Source of the DNA: Candidatus Didemnitutus sp.
GTDB lineage: Bacteria; Verrucomicrobiota; Verrucomicrobiia; Opitutales; Opitutaceae
Assembly: GCA_017991595.1 (NCBI GenBank)
Contig: JAGOQJ010000008.1
Span: 1 to 64,000, forward strand
Direction: 5' to 3'
DNA: 64,000 nucleotides
In this document: piece by piece, positions 17,221 to 26,448 of the stretch
Layout of the letters: every line of letters starts with the position of its first letter
Numbering within the stretch: position 1 is the stretch's first letter
The notes under the pieces: generated by a model
Database searches by the model: none
Told to the model about the DNA's origin: nothing
Seen by the model: the letters and a program-made list of their open reading frames with translations, nothing else
Program-made: the position numbers and the translations under genes

Positions 17221-18339
17221 TCAGGCCGCGCTGCTGTTGCGGGCGATGTAATCGCGGATGATTTGCGCGCGTTCCTCGCCGCGGGTCTCCTGCTCGATCT
17301 CGTCGGCCGTGCGCTGCTTGTCGTGCTTGGCCATCTGGCGGCGGATCTTGGAGAGGGCGAGATACTCGAGCTGGCGGATGCGTTCGCGGGTGACCTTGAA
17401 CTTCTTGCCGACCTCCTCAAGCGTGAGCTCCTTCTCGCCGTCGAGGCCGAAGCGCATCTTGATGATGGCGGCCTCGCGCGGGTCGAGCGAGTCGACCATG
17501 GCGCGGAGATTCTCGCGGAGGTTGCGCTCGCCGAGATCGGCGTCGGGGGCGACGGTGTTCTCGTCGCCAACGAGGTCGCCAAGGGTGGCGGAGTCATGGT
17601 CCTCGCCGACGGGAGCGTCGAGCGAGGCGGGGCGCACGCTGACGGTCTTGAGCAGGGCAATCTTGTTGACCGGCATCTGCAGGTCGTAGGCGAGCTCTTC
17701 ATTCGTCGGCTCGCGACCGAACTCCTCGGTGAGTTTGGCGATCATCTTCCGCATGCGCGAAATCTTGTCCACGAGGTGGACGGGCAGGCGGATGGTCTTG
17801 GACTGGTTGGCGAGGGCGCGCTTCATCGACTGCTTGATCCACCACGCGGCGTAGGTGGAGAGCTTGCCGCCCTTGGCGGGGTCGAAGCGTTCGACGGCCT
17901 TGATGAGGCCGAGGTTGCCCTCGCTGATGAGGTCCATGAGCGGAAGGCCCATGTCCTTGTAATCGTAGGCGATCTTCACGACGAGGCGGAGGTTCGCCTT
18001 GATCATGTGGTCGCGGGCCGCCTTGTCGCCGCGCTTGATGCGGGCGGCGAGCTTGATCTCCTCCTCGACAGTAAGAAGCGGAGTCTGGCGGATCTCGTTG
18101 AGGTAAAGCTGGAGGTTGGAACGTTCGTCGCGGCGGTCGACCGGAGAGGCTTGATCGAATTGCGACACCGCCGGCGCGGGGGCCGGCTTGATGTCAGGGC
18201 GGACGCTGAGGCCCTCGTCGGTGCTGGGAATCACGAGGGGAGCGCTGGAACGAACCACCGGCAGGGCATTCGTGGCGGAAGAGGCACGGAGCTTTTTGCG
18301 ATTGGGCATGGCGTGGATGGTTTGGGACACGGTGGGCAT
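17221..18339 (-). CDS. RpoD/SigA-family RNA polymerase sigma factor
   Basis: A sigma-70 protein of about 372 residues. Regions 1.2 (NLQLYLNEIRQTPLL), 2 (ANLRLVVKIAYDYKDMGLPLMDLISEGNLGL and STYAAWWIKQSM), 3 (TEEFGREPTNEELA) and 4 (DPREAAIIKMRFGLDGEKELTLEEVGKKF, then VTRERIRQLE) are all present. The long acidic region 1.1 of a typical primary sigma is missing: the first about 70 residues are Pro/Ala-rich instead. It is therefore either the housekeeping factor of this lineage or a close group-2 paralogue; I cannot decide without the rest of the genome. ATG 18339 is chosen because an AAGGG stretch precedes it; ATG 18357 would add six residues. Confidence 0.9.
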   Translation of the reverse strand: MPTVSQTIHAMPNRKKLRASSATNALPVVRSSAPLVIPSTDEGLSVRPDIKPAPAPAVSQFDQASPVDRRDERSNLQLYLNEIRQTPLLTVEEEIKLAARIKRGDKAARDHMIKANLRLVVKIAYDYKDMGLPLMDLISEGNLGLIKAVERFDPAKGGKLSTYAAWWIKQSMKRALANQSKTIRLPVHLVDKISRMRKMIAKLTEEFGREPTNEELAYDLQMPVNKIALLKTVSVRPASLDAPVGEDHDSATLGDLVGDENTVAPDADLGERNLRENLRAMVDSLDPREAAIIKMRFGLDGEKELTLEEVGKKFKVTRERIRQLEYLALSKIRRQMAKHDKQRTADEIEQETRGEERAQIIRDYIARNSSAA

Positions 18340-18443
18340 TTCCGTCGTCCCTTGCATACCAGATGCCGGAACGCGGGGGAAAATTCCCGAACGTTGTGTT
18401 CGACCTGAATTACGGCCTTCTGTGCCGTTTGGACGCCAAACCG

Positions 18444-19880
18444 TTACAACTTTTCCGCCAATTCGATGGCCTTCAGCACGGCCGAAGCCTTGTTCACGGT
18501 CTCCTGGAATTCCGCTGCTGGCACCGAGTCGGCGACGATGCCCGCGCCGGCCTGGACGTGCACTTGACCGTCTTTAACCAATGCCGTGCGCAGAGTTATG
18601 CAGGAGTCGAGATTGCCGTTGTAGCTGAAATAACCGAGCGCGCCGGCGTAGGTGCCGCGCTGCGTGCCTTCCATCTGCGCGATAAGCTGCATCGCGCGGA
18701 CTTTCGGCGCTCCGCCGACCGTGCCGGCCGGGAAAGTCGCGCGCATGAGGTCGAAAGCGGAACGTTCTGGCGCAAGTTGTCCCTCCACCTGTGACACAAT
18801 GTGCATCACGTGCGAGTAGCGCTCGATGGTCATGAACTCCGGCACTTTCACGCTGCCGTAGCTGCAGACGCGGCCCACGTCGTTGCGCGCGAGATCGACG
18901 AGCATGAGGTGCTCGGCCTTTTCCTTTTCGTCGGCGAGCAGATCCTGGGCGAGGGCGTTGTCCTCCTCGACGGTCTTGCCGCGCGGGCGCGTGCCGGCGA
19001 TGGGGCGGATCTCCGCGAGCCGGCCGGTCAGGCGGACATGCACCTCGGGTGAGGCACCCACGAGAGCGAAATCGCCAGTCTCGAGGATGAACATGTAGGG
19101 CGACGGATTGACCGAGCGCAGCGCGCGGTAGAGATCGAGCGGCGTCTTGGCGAACGGGCGGCTGAAGCGCTGTGAGAGCACGATCTGGAAGATGTCGCCG
19201 GCGCGGATGAATTCCTTGGAGTCGTCGACCAGCCGCTCGAAGCCGGCGCGGGTGAAGTTGCCCGGCGGCACCGCGACCTGTTCGACGTGGCCGAGCGAAG
19301 CGGGCGCGAGCGGGCAGGGGGCCTGCAAGGCGGCGCGCAGGCGCTCGATCTCGCGGAGCGCGGCGTCGTAGGCGGCGGAGGCGTCGCCGTCGATGTGGGC
19401 GTTGACGATGAGGCGGAGCGTTTGGCGGGCGCGGTCGAACACGACCAGCGAATCGCAGAGCATGAACCACATCGCGGGAACCCCGCCGAGTTCGTCGCGG
19501 GCGGCCAGCGGGACGGTCGGCTCGACGCTGTGGATGTATTCGTAGCCGAGGTAACCGACCGCGCCGCCCGTGAATGGCGGCAGGCCGGGCACGTCGACGG
19601 GACGGTAACGGCTCATCTCGGCCTCGAGCGCCTGCAGCGGGTCGCCATCGCCGGCGCGCGCCTGGAGGATTTTCCGCGGGTTGCAGCCGACGAAGCTGTA
19701 GCGCGACACGTGTTCGCCGCCCTCGACGGATTCGAGCAGGAAGGACGGGCCTTGCGTGCGCAGCTTGGCATAGGCCGAGACCGGGGTCTCGAGGTCCGCC
19801 AGCAGTTCGGCCGCGACGGGCACGACGTTGCCGCGGCGGCTGAGTTCAAGAAAGGTTTCCCGATCGGGCTGAATGCGCAT
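18444..19880 (-). CDS. trpE: Anthranilate synthase component I
   Basis: A 478-residue chorismate-utilising enzyme that makes anthranilate with its glutamine amidotransferase partner, the first step of tryptophan synthesis. The N-terminal LLES motif (SFLLESVEGG), which binds tryptophan for feedback inhibition, argues for TrpE rather than PabB. The C-terminal catalytic domain shows GDIFQIVLSQRF, GASPEV, PIAGTRPRG, DLARNDVGRVC and GTVGGAPKVRAM. It ends in QETVNKASAVLKAIELAE. ATG 19880 is preferred to GTG 19892. It lies 88 bp downstream of glmS on the same strand. No trpG/trpD is in the window, so the pathway genes are dispersed. Confidence 0.95.
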   Translation of the reverse strand: MRIQPDRETFLELSRRGNVVPVAAELLADLETPVSAYAKLRTQGPSFLLESVEGGEHVSRYSFVGCNPRKILQARAGDGDPLQALEAEMSRYRPVDVPGLPPFTGGAVGYLGYEYIHSVEPTVPLAARDELGGVPAMWFMLCDSLVVFDRARQTLRLIVNAHIDGDASAAYDAALREIERLRAALQAPCPLAPASLGHVEQVAVPPGNFTRAGFERLVDDSKEFIRAGDIFQIVLSQRFSRPFAKTPLDLYRALRSVNPSPYMFILETGDFALVGASPEVHVRLTGRLAEIRPIAGTRPRGKTVEEDNALAQDLLADEKEKAEHLMLVDLARNDVGRVCSYGSVKVPEFMTIERYSHVMHIVSQVEGQLAPERSAFDLMRATFPAGTVGGAPKVRAMQLIAQMEGTQRGTYAGALGYFSYNGNLDSCITLRTALVKDGQVHVQAGAGIVADSVPAAEFQETVNKASAVLKAIELAEKL

Positions 19881-19968
19881 GCGTTGGTCCACCGTGGTGT
19901 TGCTGGGGCTCCTCTAACAGCTGGCAGCCCGCGCGGGGGAGCGGGACGCTGCAATCTGTCATAGGCAC

Positions 19969-21825
19969 TTATTCGACCGTGACCGACTTCGCGAGGTTGC
20001 GCGGCTTGTCGACGTCGCGGTGCAGCTCCACGGCCATATAATAGCTCAGCAGCTGGACAGGGATTGTGGCGACGATGGGCAGCACGGCCTCGTGGCACTC
20101 CGGGATGACGATAAGCTCGTCGGCGAGGCCTTCCGGGAGTTTGCACGATTCGGTGCAGACGGCGATGACCTTGCCCTTGCGCGCCTTGATCTCCTGCATG
20201 GAGGAGACGACCTTGTTGAACATCTCGCCGGAGGAGACGAGGAACACGGAGGGACAATGCTCGCTGATGAGGGCAATGGGGCCGTGCTTCATCTCCGCCG
20301 CGGGGTAGCCCTCGGCGTGGATGTAGGAGATTTCCTTGAGCTTGAGCGCGCCTTCGAGAGCGATGGGGAAGAGGGACAGGCGGCCGAGGAAAAGCATGTC
20401 GCGATGGTGCGCGTAGCGCTTCGCGATGCCACGGATGTGGTCGGCCTGCTGCAGGGCGATGCGGGCGAGATCAGGGGCACGTTTGAGCGCCTGCACCATC
20501 TCCACGCCTTCGCTGAAACTCATGTCGCGCATGCGGCCGATGTAGAGGGCGAGCATGGCACCGATGAGGAGTTGCGAGGTGAAGGCCTTGGTCGAGGCGA
20601 CGCCAACCTCGGGGCCGACGTGCTGGTAGATGCCGCCGTCCGCCTCGCGGGCGATGGTGGAGCCGACGACATTATTGATCGCGAGCACTTTGTAGCCCTT
20701 GCGCTTCGCCTCGCGCATGGCGCCGAGCGTATCGATGGTCTCGCCCGACTGGCTCATCACGAAGAAGAGCGTGTTGGGGTCGAGCGGGGTGTTGCGGTAA
20801 CGAAACTCCGAGGCGTAGTCGCACTCGGCCGGCACGCGGGCGAATCGCTCGATGAGATGCTCGGTCACCATGCAGGCATGCAGGGCAGTGCCGCAGGCGA
20901 GGAATTGGAAACGTTCGTAGCCGCGGAATTCGTTGGCGCTGATGTTGAGGCCGCCGAAGAGGGCGGTGGAGCCGTCCTCGGAGAAGCGACCGCGCATGGC
21001 GTTTTCGAGCGCCAGCGGCTGCTCGAAAATTTCCTTCTCCATGAAGTGCGCGTAGCCGTTCAGCTCGGCGTCGGCGATCGACCAAGTGACCTTGTCGATG
21101 ACGGGCGAGACGTCGCCGGCGGTGAGCGTGGTGATGGAGAAAGTATTGGCCTTGAGATGTGCGATCTCTCCGTCCTTCAGATAGACGACGCTCTGGGTGC
21201 GGCTGACAATCGCGGCGACATCGCTTGCGACGAGGCTCTCACCGTCGCCGATGCCGAGGATGAGGGGGGAACCCTTGCGGGCGGTGACGAGCTCGCCGGG
21301 ATGGTCGGCGGCCATGACGACGATGCCGTAGGTGCCTTCGGCATGACGCAGGGTTTTGCGCACGCTGGTGACGAAGCGGCTCTCGTCCGGGTCGGTTGAC
21401 TCGGGCTCCTTTGCGTAGTGGTAGGCGATCAGGTTGCAGAGGACCTCGGTGTCCGTCTCGGATTTGAAGGTGTAGCCCTTATCGAGAAGGAATTTTTTCA
21501 TCGAGGAGTAGTTCTCGATGACGCCGTTGTGGATGAGGGCGATCTGGCCGTCGCTGCTGACGTGCGGATGCGCGTTGGCGTCCGTGACTCCGCCGTGGGT
21601 CGCCCACCGGGTGTGGCCCATGCCGCAGGTGCCGACGAAGCGCTGTTTGGCCGCCTCTGGTTCGAGGTTGGCTACCCGGCCGACCTTCTTGGCCACGGCA
21701 AAGCGGCCGTCCTGCCAGATGGCGATGCCGGTCGAGTCATAGCCGCGGTATTCGAGACGCTTCAGGCCCTCGAGGATGATGCCTGCCGCCTTCTGTTTAC
21801 CGATGTAGCCGACGATGCCGCACAT
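19969..21825 (-). CDS. glmS: Glutamine-fructose-6-phosphate aminotransferase (isomerising)
   Basis: A 618-residue enzyme that makes glucosamine-6-phosphate, the entry to peptidoglycan and LPS amino sugars. Cys2 after the initiator Met (MCGIVGYIG) is the glutaminase nucleophile, and CGMGHTRWATHGG and HNGVIEN belong to the same domain. Two SIS sugar-isomerase domains follow (FVMSQSGETIDTLGAM and LGRLSLFPIALEGALKLKE), and the protein ends in PRNLAKSVTVE as expected. The start is fixed by the required MCG; the frame extends 20 codons upstream without homology. It diverges from glgC across 74 bp. I see no glmS ribozyme signature upstream. Confidence 0.97.
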   Translation of the reverse strand: MCGIVGYIGKQKAAGIILEGLKRLEYRGYDSTGIAIWQDGRFAVAKKVGRVANLEPEAAKQRFVGTCGMGHTRWATHGGVTDANAHPHVSSDGQIALIHNGVIENYSSMKKFLLDKGYTFKSETDTEVLCNLIAYHYAKEPESTDPDESRFVTSVRKTLRHAEGTYGIVVMAADHPGELVTARKGSPLILGIGDGESLVASDVAAIVSRTQSVVYLKDGEIAHLKANTFSITTLTAGDVSPVIDKVTWSIADAELNGYAHFMEKEIFEQPLALENAMRGRFSEDGSTALFGGLNISANEFRGYERFQFLACGTALHACMVTEHLIERFARVPAECDYASEFRYRNTPLDPNTLFFVMSQSGETIDTLGAMREAKRKGYKVLAINNVVGSTIAREADGGIYQHVGPEVGVASTKAFTSQLLIGAMLALYIGRMRDMSFSEGVEMVQALKRAPDLARIALQQADHIRGIAKRYAHHRDMLFLGRLSLFPIALEGALKLKEISYIHAEGYPAAEMKHGPIALISEHCPSVFLVSSGEMFNKVVSSMQEIKARKGKVIAVCTESCKLPEGLADELIVIPECHEAVLPIVATIPVQLLSYYMAVELHRDVDKPRNLAKSVTVE

Positions 21826-21899
21826 AGCTTGGGTGATGGGTTGGTTTAGGCTGGAGATTTGAGGCCGCGTCCAGATGATAGGCAAGGAATTAGCTCCAC

Positions 21900-23186
21900 A
21901 TGGCTGACGCGCAAAAAATCCTCTCCGTAATCATGGGTGGCGGTCGTGGCACACGTCTGTTCCCCCTCACGAAAGAACGCTGCAAGCCAGCCGTGCCACT
22001 CGCGGGGAAATACCGCTTGGTCGATATCCCGATCAGCAATTGCCTCAATTCCGGTTACAACCGGATTTTTCTGCTCACGCAATTTCTCACGGCCTCCCTG
22101 CACCGCCACATCCGGCAGAGCTATCACTTCGATCCGTTCAGCGGCGGCTTCGTCGACATCCTCTCCGCGGAGCAGACGGAGAAGAGCAGCGCGTGGTATG
22201 AGGGCACGGCCGATGCGGTGCGCCGCAATCTCGTGCATTTCAACAGCCACGAGCATGACTTGGTGCTCATACTTTCTGGTGACCAACTCTACCGGATGGA
22301 TTTCGCGAAGATCGTCGCGCAGCACATCGCGTCAAAGGCGGACGTGACGATCGCGGCGGTGGCGTTGCCGGTGTCGAAAGTCGAGGGCCTTGGGCTCATG
22401 CGCGTCAACGACGAGCTGACGATCTCCGAGTTCGTCGAGAAGCCGAAGGATCCCGCGATCATCCGCGGACTGGCCATGAGCCCAGCGCTCGAGTCGCGCC
22501 TCCAGACCACGTGCGACGAGCCGCGCTGCCTGGCCTCGATGGGCATCTACGTGTTCAGTCGCGACGTCCTCGCCCGCGCGCTCGACAATACGATGAAGGA
22601 TTTCGGCAAGGAGGTCATCCCGAGCCTGCTCGGCAAGGCGAAGCTCTGCAGCCACGTCTTCGAGGGTTACTGGGAGGACATCGGCACGGTGAAGGCTTTC
22701 TTTGATGCCAACCTCGCGCTCGCGCATCCGCTGCCGCCCTTCAACTTCTTCGACCGCGAGGCGCCGATCTACACGCACGCACGCTACCTGCCGGCCTCCA
22801 AGGTCAACCGCTGCTCGATCGACCACGTCGTCATCGGCGACGGCTGCATCGTCACCGACTCGACCCTGAAGCGCTGCGTCATCGGCATCCGCTCCATTCT
22901 CGGTGAAAATTCCCATCTCGAGGACGTGGTGATGATGGGTGCGGATTACTACGAGAAGGAATCCGAGATCAAGGCCGCGCGCGAAGCCGGCGTGCCCGGT
23001 TTCGGCTTGGGCAAGAACTGCCTCATCAAGCACGCGATCATCGACAAGAACGCGCGCATCGGCGACAACGTCGTGCTCACGCCCGAAGGCAAACCCGACG
23101 GCGATTACCCGCACGACATCGTCATCCGCGATGGCGTGCTCTGCGTCTGCAAGGGCGCCGTGATCCCTTCAGATTTCCGACTCTGA
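21900..23186 (+). CDS. glgC: Glucose-1-phosphate adenylyltransferase (ADP-glucose pyrophosphorylase)
   Basis: A 428-residue nucleotidyltransferase that makes ADP-glucose for glycogen synthesis. The N-terminal MGGGRGTRLFPLTKERCKPAV loop binds the nucleotide. YRLVDIPISNCLNSGYN, YEGTADAVRRNL and VFEGYWEDIGTVKAFF are active-site and family signatures. The C-terminal part is a left-handed beta-helix with hexapeptide-like repeats (IGDGCIV, IGIRSILG, IGDNVVL), the allosteric and oligomerisation domain. AAGGA about 12 bp before the ATG can serve as ribosome binding site. It is monocistronic, with a strong terminator that overlaps the 3' end of the convergent lgt gene. Confidence 0.95.
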   Translation: MADAQKILSVIMGGGRGTRLFPLTKERCKPAVPLAGKYRLVDIPISNCLNSGYNRIFLLTQFLTASLHRHIRQSYHFDPFSGGFVDILSAEQTEKSSAWYEGTADAVRRNLVHFNSHEHDLVLILSGDQLYRMDFAKIVAQHIASKADVTIAAVALPVSKVEGLGLMRVNDELTISEFVEKPKDPAIIRGLAMSPALESRLQTTCDEPRCLASMGIYVFSRDVLARALDNTMKDFGKEVIPSLLGKAKLCSHVFEGYWEDIGTVKAFFDANLALAHPLPPFNFFDREAPIYTHARYLPASKVNRCSIDHVVIGDGCIVTDSTLKRCVIGIRSILGENSHLEDVVMMGADYYEKESEIKAAREAGVPGFGLGKNCLIKHAIIDKNARIGDNVVLTPEGKPDGDYPHDIVIRDGVLCVCKGAVIPSDFRL

Positions 23187-23248
23187 GCCAAAGCGCGTCC
23201 GCTCGGGCGGACGCGCGAACGGTTCGGGTTCGACGACAGCTGCGACCG

Positions 23249-23286
23249 CTTCCGCCTGCGCTCCGTGCGCGGCGGAAGTTTTATTT
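23249..23286 (+). terminator. Rho-independent terminator of glgC, overlapping the lgt stop
   Basis: The stem CTTCCGCC (23249-23256) / GGCGGAAG (23271-23278) has an inner GCGC/GCGC extension and is followed by TTTTATTT. It overlaps the TAA of the convergent lgt gene. A further 10-bp perfect hairpin without a T tract, closed by TCGG, lies just upstream at about 23194-23217. Confidence 0.85.
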
Positions 23287-24132
23287 CTTCGCCGCTGATC
23301 CAGTCGGGACGGTGCGGCGCGTGTGCCAGATCAAGACCAAGCCGGCGACGACCATGAAGAGCGAATAGAACGTGCCGCGACTCAGACCGAAAAGCAGCGA
23401 GGCGTCGGGCTCGCGGAACAGTTCGCCGATCGCCCGCACCGCGGCGTAGGCGATCAGGAACTCGCCTGCGAGCCGGCCCGGGCTGCGCGCCACGCAGTCG
23501 GTTTTCCAAAAACGCCACTGGAACAGCGCGAAAAGCAGCAAGCCCTCCAGTGCCGCCTCGTAAAGTTGCGAGGGATGGCGCGGCTCGATCAGGATCGGCG
23601 GCGTGCCGGGGCGGGCGCTGTGCGGGAAGATCACGGCCCAGGGGACTTCGCTGATCCGTCCCCAGAGCTCGCCGTTGATGAAGTTGGCCACGCGCCCGAA
23701 GAAAAGCCCGGCCGGGGCCGTCGTCACCACGACGTCGGCGAGATGAAGGAAAGGCACGCGTTGGCTCCGCGCGAACCAGAACAACGCCGCTGCGACTCCG
23801 ACGAAACCGCCATGGCTCGCCATGCCTCCCTCCCAGAGCCGGAAGAGCGCGAGCGGATCGCGCCACAACGTGCTGGTCTGGTAGAGGAGAAAATAGCCGA
23901 GCCGACCGCCCACGATCACGCCGACGACGATGGCGAACACGAGGTCGATGCTCGCGTTGAAGCTCAATGGCGTGCGCCCGGCGCGACCGTAGGCGCGCAG
24001 CAGCAGGGCGCACGCGACGAAGCCGAGCAGGTAGGCGAGGCCGTAGTAGCGGATGCCGAACGAGTCGGAGAATTGGATCACGAAAGGATCCAATTCGTGG
24101 ACCCAGTGGGAGGGCGGGGTGGAGGTGGGCAC
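23281..24132 (-). CDS. lgt: Prolipoprotein diacylglyceryl transferase
   Basis: A 283-residue inner-membrane enzyme that transfers diacylglycerol from phosphatidylglycerol to the lipobox cysteine of prolipoproteins. About seven membrane segments are visible. The Lgt signature GRVANFINGELWGR, the HPSQLYEA motif and the SHGGFVG loop are present. It would act on the lipoproteins predicted in this window. It lies 5 bp downstream of the CNNM/CBS gene and is probably co-transcribed with it. Confidence 0.96.
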   Translation of the reverse strand: MPTSTPPSHWVHELDPFVIQFSDSFGIRYYGLAYLLGFVACALLLRAYGRAGRTPLSFNASIDLVFAIVVGVIVGGRLGYFLLYQTSTLWRDPLALFRLWEGGMASHGGFVGVAAALFWFARSQRVPFLHLADVVVTTAPAGLFFGRVANFINGELWGRISEVPWAVIFPHSARPGTPPILIEPRHPSQLYEAALEGLLLFALFQWRFWKTDCVARSPGRLAGEFLIAYAAVRAIGELFREPDASLLFGLSRGTFYSLFMVVAGLVLIWHTRRTVPTGSAAKK

Positions 24133-24137
24133 GGTGG

Positions 24138-25211
24138 TCAGTTGCCCGTGGGCAGCGGCGGTTTCGTGTCGCCGGCGGATTTGCGGCTGCGGGCGAGCTT
24201 CTGCGATTTGCTGCGGGCGAATTCTCGCATGTCGACGGCGACGTCGTCCTTCTCGAAGATCTCGCGGCCGAGGATGTGTTCCATGATGTCCTCCATCGAT
24301 ACCACGCCGCAGGTGGAGCCGAACTCATCGACGACGACCGCGATCTGCTGGTGTGTCTTCAGAAACTGGAGCAACGCCTGCTCGACGGTGACTGTCTCGG
24401 GCACGAACTGCACCTCCTGCATGAGCTTCTCCACCAGTTCGGAGTCCTGGTCGTTTGCCTTGGCTTTGAGCAGGTCGCGGCGGCGCACGAGGCCGACGAT
24501 GTCATCCAAGTTCTTGCCGTAGACAGGCAGGCGGGCGAAAGGGATGTTCGGGTGGTCGCGGAAAATCTCCCCGACCGTCGCGTTCCGGGGCAGGGTGGTG
24601 ACGACGACGCGCGGGGTCATGATCTCGGAGACGCGCACGTCGTCGAGCGAGAGCGCGTTGGTGATGATGCTCGATTCGTTGCGTGAGAGGGTGCCTTCCT
24701 GAGCGCCTTTCTCGGCGAGCAGAATGATCTCGCGGTCGGCGGCCTGCTGGTCGGCTTTCCGGCGGATCACGAAGCGCACGACTTGCTGGCAGACCCAGAT
24801 GATGGGCGTCAGGACGCGTTGGGCCGTGAGCAGCGGGAACACGACATGCGGTTGCAGGGCCGCGCGGTAGACGACGCCGAGGTTCTTGGGGATAACCTCG
24901 GAGAAGATGAGGATCGCCAGCGTGAGCGCGGCGGAAATGAGGCCGAGCGCGGCGTCGCCGAAGAGTCGCGTGCCGAGTGCGCCGATGACGGTCGCGCCGA
25001 GCGTGTTGGCGATCGTGTTCAGCGTGAGGATCGTCGAGATGGTGCTGTCGAGGTTGTGCCGGAAGCGGTCGAGCAGGGCACCGCGCTTCGGATGGCTGCG
25101 CTTGAGCGCCTCGATCTCCGCGGTGGTCGAGCTGAGGATGAGCGCTTCCGTCATCGAGCAAAGGAACGAGACGAGAAGGGTGAGCGCCACCGCAAGGAGG
25201 AACACGAGCAT
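24138..25211 (-). CDS. CNNM/HlyC-CorC family membrane protein with CBS pair
   Basis: A 357-residue protein. The N-terminal half is a DUF21/CNNM transmembrane domain: MLVFLLAVALTLLVSFLCSMTEALILSS, then LTLNTIANTLGATVIGALG and LAILIFSEVIPKNLG. It is followed by two CBS domains (IMTPRVVVTTLPRNATVGEIF and IAVVVDEFGSTCGVVSMEDIMEHILG). Such proteins are linked to magnesium or cobalt transport. The C-terminal CorC_HlyC FAD-like domain of the usual family member is missing; only a basic tail remains. ATG 25211 is preferred to TTG 25229. It is the first gene of a unit with lgt. Confidence 0.87.
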   Translation of the reverse strand: MLVFLLAVALTLLVSFLCSMTEALILSSTTAEIEALKRSHPKRGALLDRFRHNLDSTISTILTLNTIANTLGATVIGALGTRLFGDAALGLISAALTLAILIFSEVIPKNLGVVYRAALQPHVVFPLLTAQRVLTPIIWVCQQVVRFVIRRKADQQAADREIILLAEKGAQEGTLSRNESSIITNALSLDDVRVSEIMTPRVVVTTLPRNATVGEIFRDHPNIPFARLPVYGKNLDDIVGLVRRRDLLKAKANDQDSELVEKLMQEVQFVPETVTVEQALLQFLKTHQQIAVVVDEFGSTCGVVSMEDIMEHILGREIFEKDDVAVDMREFARSKSQKLARSRKSAGDTKPPLPTGN

Positions 25212-25339
25212 GCGCGCACTGTAGGCCAAGCGGACGGTGCGAACACAATCTCTTTTGCGCCGGCGGACGGGATGTAATTACCCCGCGCGCACCCAAAGAT
25301 TCCTTGCGGCGGTGTATGACGCGGAGCTTAGTAGGTCGC

Positions 25340-26437
25340 ATGAGTGCCTTGAAAATCACCCCGCTCAACGCGTTTCATCGCCGCCACGGCGGACGCATGG
25401 TGGATTTCGCCGGTTGGGACATGCCCGTGCAATACCGGAGCATCCTCGAGGAGCACAAAGCCGTGCGCCAGCGCGCCGGGCTCTTCGACGTGAGCCATAT
25501 GGGCGAGGCCGAGGTCAAGGGACCGGAGGCGCTGAAGTTTCTCCAGCACCTCGTGAGCAACGACTGCGCCAAGCTTTTCCCCGGCCGCATCCTCTACACC
25601 GTGATGTGCTATCCGCATGGCGGCGTGGTCGACGACCTGCTCGTCTACATGCGCGGCCCGGACGACTATTTCCTCTGCATCAACGCCGGCAACATCGACA
25701 AGGACATCGCGTGGATCCAGGAGCAGGCCAAAGGCTTCGCCTGCACCGTGGTCGACCGCTCCGCCGATTACGGTCAGCTCGCCATTCAGGGACCGCGCGC
25801 CGTGCAGATCGTGCAGGCGCTCACGGCGACGCCGCTCGCCGACGTGAAGTATTACCACTTCACCGACGGCGAAGTGGCGGGCGTGAAGTGCATCATCAGC
25901 CGCACGGGCTACACGGGTGAGGACGGCGTGGAACTTTACTGCGCGGTCGGCGACACCGAGAAACTCGCCGAGTCCGTGCTCGCCGCCGGCGCCCCGCACG
26001 GACTGGAGCTGGCGGGGCTCGGCGCGCGCGATTCGCTCCGCCTCGAAGCGGGCTTCCCGCTCTACGGCCACGAGATCACGGACCGCATCAATCCCATCGC
26101 CGCCGGCCTCGGCTGGGTCGTGAAGTTCGACAAGGGCACCTTCATCGGCTCCGACGTGCTGCGGGCCGAGAAGGAAAAGGGCCCGGCGCAAAAGATCGTC
26201 TTTTTCAAGACCGGCGACCGCCGCATCGTGCGCGCCGACTCTCCGGTGCTGAACGAGGCCGGCGTCGAAGTCGGCCGCGTTGCCTCTGGCACGCTGTCGC
26301 CGATCCTCAACGAAGCCATCGGCTCCGCGCTGGTGCAGTCCGCCGCCGCGGCGCAGCTGCTGCAGGTCGACATCCGTGGCGCGAAACTGAATTTGCAACT
26401 GGTCAAGCCGCCGTTCGTGGCGCTAAAGAAATCCTGA
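25340..26437 (+). CDS. gcvT: Glycine cleavage system aminomethyltransferase (T protein)
   Basis: A 365-residue folate-dependent T protein that takes the aminomethyl group from lipoylated GcvH and releases ammonia while forming 5,10-methylene-THF. Typical segments are GGRMVDFAGWDMPVQY, LFDVSHMGE, ISRTGYTGEDGVELY and AGLGARDSLRLEAGFPLYGHE. ATG 25340 begins the conserved region; the frame extends 12 codons upstream. It is followed after 11 bp by gcvH. No glycine riboswitch motif is visible in the 128 bp upstream. The P protein gene is outside the window. Confidence 0.96.
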   Translation: MSALKITPLNAFHRRHGGRMVDFAGWDMPVQYRSILEEHKAVRQRAGLFDVSHMGEAEVKGPEALKFLQHLVSNDCAKLFPGRILYTVMCYPHGGVVDDLLVYMRGPDDYFLCINAGNIDKDIAWIQEQAKGFACTVVDRSADYGQLAIQGPRAVQIVQALTATPLADVKYYHFTDGEVAGVKCIISRTGYTGEDGVELYCAVGDTEKLAESVLAAGAPHGLELAGLGARDSLRLEAGFPLYGHEITDRINPIAAGLGWVVKFDKGTFIGSDVLRAEKEKGPAQKIVFFKTGDRRIVRADSPVLNEAGVEVGRVASGTLSPILNEAIGSALVQSAAAAQLLQVDIRGAKLNLQLVKPPFVALKKS

Positions 26438-26448
26438 CTCCTCTTCTC

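Noticed and set aside
21826-21899. glmS ribozyme
   Set aside because: Only 74 bp separate glmS and glgC and no ribozyme core sequence is present.
25212-25339. Glycine riboswitch in front of gcvT
   Set aside because: No tandem aptamer core or conserved purine-rich motif is seen in the 128 bp.
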